This document shows positions 55,505 to 64,000 of a stretch of DNA of 64,000 nucleotides, piece by piece. The stretch's first letter is position 1, and every line of letters begins with the position of its first letter. The notes beneath the pieces are model-generated. The model was given only the letters and a program-made list of their open reading frames with translations. It had not been told where the DNA came from and did no database searches. A program made the position numbers and the translations under genes. The DNA is taken from assembly GCA_034769895.1 (NCBI GenBank), contig CM068367.1:312045986-312109985 (forward strand), written 5' to 3'. The stretch comes from Magicicada septendecula. Taxonomy: Eukaryota > Arthropoda > Insecta > Hemiptera > Cicadidae.

Positions 55505-58360
55505 TGTTATAAAATTGTTGCAAAAGCTTTATTTTGTATAATAATGTTGTAGTGTATGGTAGGAAGGAAAGGCTACTATTGTATATTAAAGAATGTTAGA
55601 AATGTAAGGGAGAATGTAATGTAACTAAACTAGTAGTATATAGTGTGACAAATAAACTCACTACAAGCCAATAATGTTAAAGAAACCACTATTGTTGTTT
55701 ATGGACACATAATAAGATAATTAGTAAGAAAGAAATGTTAAACGAAAACATACATCTACTTGGTAGATGAAAAGAGACAATATAATGTATAAAAATTGTA
55801 TTAGACAATGTCGAATATGTAAAGAAATAGTATATGTTACTAGATCAAAGAATTAGTAATCTAAAATGTTTGTAATATACCAATAAGAATGTAATTAACA
55901 AGATGTCTACTTGGATCAAAAAACCCTACATATACTGTAGAAGATAGATAGGCACATTACAAGGTACAAAGCACGTTTTAATTAATAATGTGTATAGTAA
56001 AAGGTCATGTTGTCTATTAGAATTAAATACCAAATGTTACATTGTATTATAATTAAGTCATTTTATGGTAAGAATCCAGAATAGCCTAATGTGCTCAAGA
56101 CATTTTTAGGTCTATTCGATAAGCCAAGAGTTTTATAGAAATTTAAGATTTATAATTATGATTAATAGTATTAAAATGTTTGTTAATAGCATAAAATCAT
56201 ATATACAAATAAGAAAACAAAAAAAATGTAATAAAAAAATATAACTTTTAAAACAAACGTATTAGCACAGACCAATCAGTAAAATTGTTCATTTTAGAAA
56301 TACTGTAGGGAAATATATCAGGTGAGGTCTTGAATTGATCAGAAGGAAGAAAGCAATGCAATGGTAATAATATATTGACAATTGTAATTAGCATAAGAAA
56401 ATTATGTTAATTTTAAGAATTTTGTTAATTATGATCTCAGAAAACAAAAGTGTCTCAACCCCAAAGACTGACGCTATCGTCGACAATGAGTTAGCTATCA
56501 ACCAATCGGAATTTTTGTATTTGGTGTGTATGAACCAAAAGGGCATGTGTATCAACTTAAAAACTGACGCCAACAAGCCAGAAAATAGACGCCATGCCAG
56601 GAGTCTTGCGTTGGAATCCGGAGTGTAAAGAACAGCTTCTCCGCGTCACTTTTATCCGCGAAAACATAGTCAGAATCGAACTTCGGATAGGTTATGTGAT
56701 GAGTGACAACAATAACATAACCAAGACGGAACCAAAGTGTTGTGAATTAGTTATAAAATCATAAGGGAAATATAGTGAAATATAAAATTAACTGTGAATA
56801 AGAACGAGTGTATAAGTGAAGGAAAGTATAGTGTGAATACTTAAAACATTTTTTAAACGAATTTTAACTAATCATATTGATATAATCTAACAAACTCTAT
56901 GTACACTTATGAACTATATATCACTGCACAAGAACACTAACACCATAGTAATTGTAACCTTTTAACTATTATTTCTTTGAGTTTCATGTTTGAAACTGTA
57001 TAATATATCCAGATGTGGGTAACCTCAAAATAGCCACTGTTCGGCATATACGAAATTTTTGTTATTGTTAGATACAACAGATTATTTTGTTCTACTATAA
57101 TCAATTTATTATTGTGAAGCTTTGTACTTCTTAACAGTCATTTTCGTTAATAGCTATTGTAGTCAAAAGAATTCACGAACTGAGATTAAATTAGAATAAC
57201 CAGTGTATTAAGCTTGAGTGAAAGGAGGTGTTGCCAACCACTGAGCAAAAATTATAGTAAGCCTGGACAAATTATTATTAAGAACAAATGTTATTTATTT
57301 AAATTCAGAAGAGAAGAACAATAGTTAAAGAAAGAATAAAAGAATTAGAATGGGAATCAATTTAGTATGAATCATTATTTTAATAGTCAACAATTTTTTT
57401 TTAATTTACTAAGGTTAGTGCTTTTAAATCAACCTTAAGGATTAAAGTTGGCAGTACCTAATTTTTGGGTGCCACGTGCTATTTAAATTATTCAACAAGA
57501 TAAGTGAATTGACATAAAATTACACTAAAATAATCAAATTAAAGTCAAGAATTTTAATTAACCAAGTAAGATATTGTTTTCACTAATAAACAATTACCAT
57601 AATAACCAGTCTACATTAGGTTACCAATCGGTTTCAATAACGTAAGGTATTTTTTTGACAACTAATTACACAGTGAGATACAAAACAATTACTTTATGGA
57701 ATATTAATATAATTTTCCATATGGCGCCCAATTTAGTTATAAATCTACTAATAAATAACTTTCAGTATTGGTTATAAATATTAAATTACAATTTAATTAA
57801 CTGAACCAAATAGTATAGACCATTATAGAATTACCACCAAAAACCAAAAGGCATCATATTACATCTAATAATATAACGTTAGGTTACAACGGCACATTAC
57901 ACACAAAGGAGACACGTAACAATATATGTGTGTCTACGGAATACCTCTGTAAGTCTATGAGATGTATAGAAAGTACTAGTTATTTCTCGTCCACCTCCTC
58001 TAGGATAATCCAAACAGAGAATATACGCGTATGTATAGTTTATGAAAGCTTGGCAAGATATAGAACAAATTAAAGATTGTCTTTGTTTGTTTCACAAAGG
58101 ATTCAGATCTACATTACTTATGCTAACTTCTGGATTCGCTGCTAATATCAGGGTGCGGCATGAGACTCCAATAGTTTCCGATATTTTTCATTTTACTTCA
58201 AGGTTGTTGTTTTATATTTGTTTCCAGACATTTCGGGACAATTTTTTAGATGCTCAAAATGGAAATTATTAAAGGAATTCATGTTATTATAATGTTGTCT
58301 ATATGCTTAAAAAGCATAAAACACAAAATATATACCGTTATTTATGTTTGTATATTTGAA
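55505..58360. other. A-rich noncoding stretch, possible retroelement remnant
   Basis: The composition continues that of 53468-54257. A GC-richer patch at 56440-56760 contains three similar units (GACTGACGC, AACTGACGCC, ATAGACGCC) and a CCAAT box (56499-56503). TGGCGCCCAA at about 57723-57732 is a short primer-binding-like match, and its relative TGGCACCCAA lies inverted near 57467-57476. GAAAGGAGG followed by TGTTGCC at 57223-57238 could be a polypurine tract plus LTR start. None of this is enough to draw an LTR. Confidence 0.35.
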
Positions 58361-60400
58361 ATATGTCTATCTGTCTGTCTGTCTGTCTTATTACATAAAT
58401 AGTAGTATTTTAAAGGAAAGTAGTAAGAATGGTGTAATCCCATTGGACGAAGGACACGTGCATTTGGTAAAGTCACCATACTTGATTAAATAGTCACTTG
58501 TCTAGGAGACACTGGTGATGGTGCGGACGGAGAAAAATATATTTAAAACGCAGCTGTGTGACGTTCGGCATGAAAGTCAGAATCTGGGTAAAAAAAAATA
58601 AACATAAAACGAGAAATATTGAATGAGGTTTTTGATTTAACATGAATGGAGAATGGACATGGTACACATTAATCAAGAGCTCGCAAGTAGCAGGGGAGAA
58701 CGAACAAATTACTTTTAGTTTTCGTTTTTGAAGCAAATAGCCACATTATACCAAAAATATATATGTGGCTGTAGAAAAGAATATGTAGTCACAAACGTAG
58801 ATTGCACAGAAATGAGCAGGCGAGCGTTACACTTTTCTAACGTAAGAACGATAATAAAAATTTATTTTACTGTATTTTCCATTTTTTAGTTGCAGAAAAA
58901 GGGATGTATTAAAATAAATCAAAATATATGCGGTATCATGGGTATAAAAATTATAATCGTATTCAGAATGACTTGAAAGTTTAGAATACTGTAAGGTTTT
59001 ATTGTACACGATGGAACGGAAGAGATAGCTATATATTTTGACTACGAACAGTTTTAGTAGGCTACCATTTATGATGTTGTTCGCGCGAGTTGTTCAGGGT
59101 GTATGAGTGAGTAAGTGGGACTCTGAAAATAAAATAAATTTGTTCTATAGTATTCAAAACTGCGGATATTTATTATGATTATTACACGTCTGTATGTTGT
59201 GCTGTAACAGTTAGAGGAAGTCTTCTCTCGTGTTATAAAAAATGCCGCAACATATGTCGCAGTTATTAATAGAATTTAATAGTACAATAGGGCTACCCGT
59301 AACGTTTGACTCTTAAAACAGGCCAATCTATAGAACGGTGTCTCAAAAGGGAGGAGAGCATCATTTCGTTTACTTCTGCGCAAGTAGTAGAGAAATAGAA
59401 AATTAACTATGATTATATTTTTGTCTACTTTAGACAGAATACTTAATTCTGTTGCTAAATTCGACGAATCATGAATATATTTAGCCTATTTAGTACGAAA
59501 ATAATAAGCAGTGATTATACGAAAACCGACAGATACATTGCTGCACTAATTGTTAGTGAGCTCATGATAATGCAGGCTGCTGGATGTTATAATGTGTAAC
59601 TCCCGTTAATAACAAGAGAGCGAGATTAGCAGGCCTTGACCTACTTCCGTATCCACGTGTCTCTCCCCCTTTCTCTCTTTTCTCTCCTCTCTGTCACCCT
59701 CTCTTCACTACTTCACAAGCACTTCTTCCTACTATTAATTATTAATTTGGTTAGTATTTTCAAACACTTTGCATCTGAACTGATATTAAATTTAGTTCAC
59801 GGATTTTTGTATCCCAGAACGTTTAAACCAAGTGCTCAGCGTACACTGGCAAAAGAATTCCAGCCATACGAAGGTGTAAAGAACTATTTGTTAGACTTAC
59901 TTTATACTAATCTCACAGTGATGAAAATGATTACTTTACAGTGATTACAGTAATTACTTTATAATAATCTTTACAAATCTTATTACAGTGATCAAACAAG
60001 GGAAGACAATGCCGAGAGGTTTAACGCGTGTGTCTGTTTCCGCTTGGAGACGGAGAATTCAGTAACCGATGGTAGATTTTCTCATGGCTATCCATTACCC
60101 GTTCTCTATACATTAAGACGTAAGTATTCGTACGCCAAAACAACAATAAAAACAGCATTCACTTATTTAACGCCTGAAACATATTTTAGCTACACTATAA
60201 TACAGCATTTATACGATACAAAAGACAATATTATTTTGAACATAATATTTATAATAATAAATATAAATATAAATATTTATATATAACTTCAGCAGCTTTT
60301 ATACATTTTAGTTTAAACTTATCGGTTTCGTAAAATTAAGATATTTGTGTCGTTCAATTCTTCAAACACCAGTACCGCTGTGTGTATATATATATATATT
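58361..60400. other. Noncoding; (GTCT)n at 58367-58388, (TA)n near 60386
   Basis: No supported gene. Frames of 76-102 codons (58042-58272, 59636-59944) lack motifs. Confidence 0.5.
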
Positions 60401-62437
60401 GTAACGTGTTACCTCCTGTTACCCTCTCTTAGTCTATTATACAAACCTACTAATCGTCCTTTCTAAATAATATTTTATTTAGCTTCACTATTGGGAAAGC
60501 CAATTTGTTACATCTAGACTCGAATCTATGGTTATGTATTTGAATTTGTGTCTTGTTTAACTCTGTTATTATTTGTATATATTTCTGTTAATATTAAATT
60601 AAGGATGAGTATCTGTTCAGGGGGATGTTTGTTGAGCGCCAATTTGCAATCATCATTTGCAAATAAAATTTTATTGGTGAAATATCAATAATAAATTTTT
60701 GTTCAAATTTATGTAAATAGTATATGGTCTCTTTATTCTGTAATGAACTTTTATTCTTTTCTTTCAGCAATGGATATGATAACTTGTGCTCATCACCACA
60801 TTTCTTAAAAGAAATCTGCTAAGATTTTCAATTGATGAGGGTTGCCAACTTAATCTAATTACTGAGGTCAACTCACAGTATCAGATATTTTGTTCAGAAT
60901 ATCATACCCTTTATGCTTTCATAAAATAAGAAACAAATAAACCTTTTTCTGTATTGTGTAAACTCAAATCCTTTATTTATTCTTTAATTTGTTCTAAATG
61001 TAAAACATAATTTTTAACAAAGTTTGGCCAGCTGTATTTTTATAAGCTCAGAGTGGCAGCAGTAACTCTTAGATCTCAGGCTTTTTAAAACATTTTATAA
61101 TTTATTTTTAATAAATAAAATACAATTATAATGTTCAGTAGGTCCTTTCGACTACAATATAACAACAGTATTGACAGGGAAAGTACCAAAATACATATGA
61201 TGAGAAATAGTCACAATGTATCTTAAAAGGATTATATTAAGAGTGTAAAACAGTTCAGTGTATAGGTTAAGTTATAAAAATGTTTTTTTTTTTAGACTTA
61301 ATTCGCTTTAAATTATGTTAGCACTATACATCAATGGTTGCTTATGCTTATGTCTATATTATTAACCATTAATGTTCTCAGTGAAAGTTAATTATGGTTT
61401 TTTATGAAAAGCGTATTCAAAGTTTTTTGAAACCTTTAGATCAGGTTTAACAGGGAATATTTCAGATTAATTTTAGATCAAAAAATACTTCTCTCCCTGT
61501 GTCAATTGGTCCAATTTCTTCAGAGATATCCTGGTTTAATTCTGTAGAGTCTTGTAGCAATTCTTTCTTCTATTTTAATTTTGATATTTATAATTATTCA
61601 ATTGTTTATCTGGAGATGCACTGATATCACATATATTATAATTTATTTTTCACTCTAAGTATTTAAATCCACCTTTTTGCATTCAGTTTTTTTAGAATCA
61701 ATCTATTTTTTTTTCTCAACATATATGTTGCTAAGGCCTCTCTTAGATATCTCCTTGGTTTCCAAGTAACATTTTTATATCACCCTGGTGACATCATAAG
61801 AATAATATAAACAAACCTTTTACTATTTTATATGTCATTTTCTTTTAAAAGGATATACCTTTTTTATAAAAGCTCTTATCTTCTTTTTATTTGTTTCTTT
61901 GTTCTTCTGATAAAAAACTGATCATTTTGACATCACTCTTGACTATTTTCTGATCTATATTTCCTGAGTTAATGATTCACTTTTTATTCATTTTTGTTAC
62001 AAACTTATTTATTATTTCTTTTTTGTACCTTTCACTTTCTTAAATTTATTTTATACATTTGGTAATCTTTTAACATAAACTGACATTGTTTCCTTATTAT
62101 TCTAATAGAAATCGTATTCATATAATTTGACTGACAATGATTTTGGTACTTTCTTGTTAAGACTAACATTAGTGTTATTAACACTAGTATACATAATATT
62201 AATAAATATGACAAAAACTGATTACTAATAACTATTAGTAATATGTTATAATTCCCCTTAACTGACTGTGTTTATAACTTTACAGTCTGCACACAAAAAA
62301 CAAATTTCATAAGTAAGTTCTTACTTTAATTATAATAAACATAACATACAATAAACAGTTAAAATTAAACGTATTCAATTAAGTCTTTCTTAAAATATTA
62401 TGTCTCCTGGTACTTTTTAATAATACAATCATGGTAT
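60401..62437. other. T-rich noncoding stretch (A-rich on the minus strand)
   Basis: The plus strand becomes markedly T-rich from about 60700 on, a mirror of the A-rich stretch at 53.5-57.9 kb. No ORF, repeat unit or RNA gene is recognised. It could be intron or an LTR/3' region of a minus-strand element. Confidence 0.4.
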
Positions 62438-62442
62438 ATTTA

Positions 62443-62490
62443 TGTTACTAGGGCATGGTAAAAATGCCATGTAACATAATGCCCCCCAGA
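62443..62490 (-). other. Hairpin with adjacent polypurine-like tract
   Basis: TGTTACTAGGGCAT and ATGCCATGTAACA form an imperfect stem at 62443-62476. On the minus strand the tract CTGGGGGGCATTA (62478-62490) lies directly before TGTTACATGG. A G-rich tract followed by TG is how 3' LTRs of retrotransposons begin. Tentative. Confidence 0.3.
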
Positions 62491-62662
62491 AAACAGGTTA
62501 TTTTAGTAATCATTAGGTTGCTTAAATAAGCTGATTGACTTCACCATTACTTTTCTCATTTTCCATAATACTTTTTTATTTCAGCACCTAAAACTTGATA
62601 TTGATTCTTGATACTTTTCACACCTTGAGTCATATTGTCATATTTATTTTTTATTTCTTTAC

Positions 62663-62807
62663 CTCATCGTTTGTATCATCCCTAAAATACCATAATTCCC
62701 TAACATTAAATACTACATATGGGTTCGGATTCGGAGGGGCACTATTGTCTTCCATTACTCCGCCGTTTTCCCTAAATATATCATCTGAAATCAGAGGAAC
62801 TTCATCA
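62663..62807 (-). CDS. Candidate 145-bp internal exon, unknown protein
   Basis: On the minus strand a polypyrimidine tract and CAG acceptor (TTTTTTCCTGGACAG) end at 62808 and a donor GAG/GTAAAG follows at 62662. The interval is open in one frame, coding DEVPLISDDIFRENGGVMED and then PPNPNPYVVFNVRELWYFRD, and it is visibly less AT-rich than its flanks. Frame, splice sites and composition agree. The ORF continues six bases past the donor and then stops (KK*), as expected for an exon running into an intron. No domain recognised. Host gene exon or retroelement coding both possible. Confidence 0.35.
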
Positions 62808-63099
62808 CTGTCCAGGAAAAAATAAAGTTGCACTATCACAACACAATACATATAATAATTACCTACAAGGTAGCTCCTTCGTTACAAACCTATATTCCAG
62901 GGATTGTTAAATTATTTCTTTGAGGTCTATTCACATTTTTACTCTATGACTATTTCACTTCTAGTGCTTTATCAGTTCAAAATAATTTTCTATCTTCCAC
63001 ATGTAATTGGTTAACCTTACTCAACCTACATGTTGTATTATTTCCATCTTGGCGCTGTCAATCAATAATATTTTAGATTCTATTTTTATCTAAATCATT

Positions 63100-63500
63100 C
63101 TAACTCTTCTTAAATAAATTCAAAATAATTTCTTCCTAATAAATTCAAAATAATTTCTTCTCAATAAATTCAAAAAATAATTTCTTCTTAATAAATTCAA
63201 AATAATTTCTTCTCAATAAATTCAAAATAATTTCTTCTTCATAAATTCAAAATAATTTCTTCCAAAACACATGGTAAGCTGTTCTTACTTAATTTAGAAT
63301 TTTGAGGTTTTATTCTTAATAGATTCACAATAATTTCTTCTTCATAAATTCAAAATAATTTCTTCCAAAACACATGGTAAGCTGTTCTTACTTAATTTAT
63401 TTCTTGGGGTTTTCTTCTTAATAGATTCAAAATAATTTCTTCTTTAACTCATGGTAAGATGTTCTTACTTAATTTAGAATTTTGAGGTCCTTCTTTTCTT
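63100..63500. repeat. Tandem and nested repeats, 25-bp unit and about 100-bp unit
   Basis: TTCAAAATAATTTCTTCTTA-type units recur about nine times between 63115 and 63440. Within the later part, a longer block with CACATGGTAAGCTGTTCTTA appears at about 63269 and 63370, and a variant at about 63447. It is a minisatellite with higher-order structure. Confidence 0.88.
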
Positions 63501-63646
63501 TTAATTCATAAAAATAAAAATTTTTTATTTTTAATAACTCCCATATTGTTATTTGTATTAATACTTAATCCAATCTTTGTTCCATTGGTTTGCTTTGGTA
63601 CATTCCCAGAAAATCAGTCCCTTCTTTCCATATTTTCATCTTTAGT

Positions 63647-63997
63647 TCATCCATTGTCCAATACATAAGTTGTCCTTGTTGCACGGACTATTATTGTTTT
63701 CAGTATGAATTCTATCCTTGTCCACTTTATCACTACTACCTTGTATTCTGATTTTTCTGCTGCGAAGTCTTCACTCATTTCAAGACCTACTAGTGAATTT
63801 CCAATCAATTCTGTCCTAATGACATATCTTTTGATCACTCTGTATTGCAATTTTTCGAACACCAAATTTTCAATGGTATCTTCGCCTGCTTTTACCACTT
63901 TATTCTCTATTTTATTAACCAAATACGTCACTGGTATATCAATTATTGATGATATATCCGATATTTTATTATCCCTTTCTTTTTCTGATGTATTCAT
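63647..63997 (-). CDS. Hypothetical ORF, 116 codons, near the window edge
   Basis: ATG at 63997 opens a frame beginning MNTSEKERDNKISDISSIID. It has a mixed, charged and non-repetitive composition (for example RTELIGNSLVGLEMSEDFAA) and ends at TGA 63647-63649. A possible donor AAG/GTAGTA lies near 63742. Two other minus-strand frames remain open across the end, one of them ending MDELKMKIWKEGTDFLGMYQ, so exons or frameshifts may be involved. No domain recognised. It lies on the same strand as the 62.7 kb exon candidate, 840 bp upstream of it, and may belong to the same unit, which could extend beyond the window. Confidence 0.35.
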   Translation of the reverse strand: MNTSEKERDNKISDISSIIDIPVTYLVNKIENKVVKAGEDTIENLVFEKLQYRVIKRYVIRTELIGNSLVGLEMSEDFAAEKSEYKVVVIKWTRIEFILKTIIVRATRTTYVLDNG

Positions 63998-64000
63998 TTT

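Noticed and set aside
1..64000. tRNA, rRNA, CRISPR, bacterial operon or riboswitch features
   Set aside because: Scanned by eye for B-box-type GGTTCGANTCC, rRNA-like blocks and regular spacer arrays; none found. Sequence character is eukaryotic.

Overview
The window reads as AT-rich, gene-poor, intron- or intergenic-type DNA from an arthropod, most likely an insect with a large repeat-rich genome. I suspect a polyneopteran such as a cockroach, termite or stick insect, but that is only an impression from the style of the non-LTR retrotransposon fragments. No bacterial features are present: no operons, ribosome binding sites, tRNA or rRNA genes, or CRISPR arrays. No conserved host gene could be recognised. 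Almost every short open frame is chance or a transposon relic. The only candidates for host or unknown coding sequence are a TATA-driven first-exon-like ORF near 7.4 kb and two minus-strand segments near the right edge (62.7 and 63.7-64.0 kb).

Layout. 0-8 kb: noncoding DNA with one broken non-LTR element (5.3-5.8 kb) and a promoter-like site (7.34 kb). 8.46-8.86 kb: minus-strand 3' fragment of a Penelope-like element (PLE). 10.8 kb: copy of a dispersed repeat, with a second copy at 38.9 kb. 13.6-14.9 kb and 17.6-18.2 kb: decayed non-LTR elements. 22.96 kb: a 136-bp inverted-repeat MITE. 26.46-27.22 kb: a 759-bp palindrome with two outward-facing promoters. 34.15 kb: minus-strand non-LTR tail. 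39.3-40.6 kb: LINE-like 3' end with seven tandem 161-166 bp units. 41.0-41.4 kb: LTR-like repeats with tRNA-Lys primer-binding-like sites. 41.74-42.84 kb: a Merlin DNA transposon with terminal inverted repeats and an 8-bp target duplication. 45.3 and 49.8 kb: two more non-LTR tails. 47.92-48.46 kb: an element with 117-bp inverted repeats. 54.26-55.50 kb: a PLE copy whose two halves lie in opposite orientation. 60.4-64 kb: T-rich DNA (A-rich on the minus strand) that may belong to a minus-strand retroelement or gene running off the right edge.

The most interesting signal is shared. Both PLE fragments and both copies of the 10.8/38.9 kb repeat carry a sequence that folds as a minimal type I hammerhead ribozyme: a 3-bp stem I, CUGANGA, a 6-bp stem II, GAA, a short self-complementary stem III, and the cleavage nucleotide. 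All four also carry the same extra U between CUGANGA and stem II. Hammerheads are known from Penelope-like elements; the two copies without an ORF suggest a non-autonomous family carrying the same RNA. Coordinates and motifs were read by eye; no folding, alignment or database search was run.
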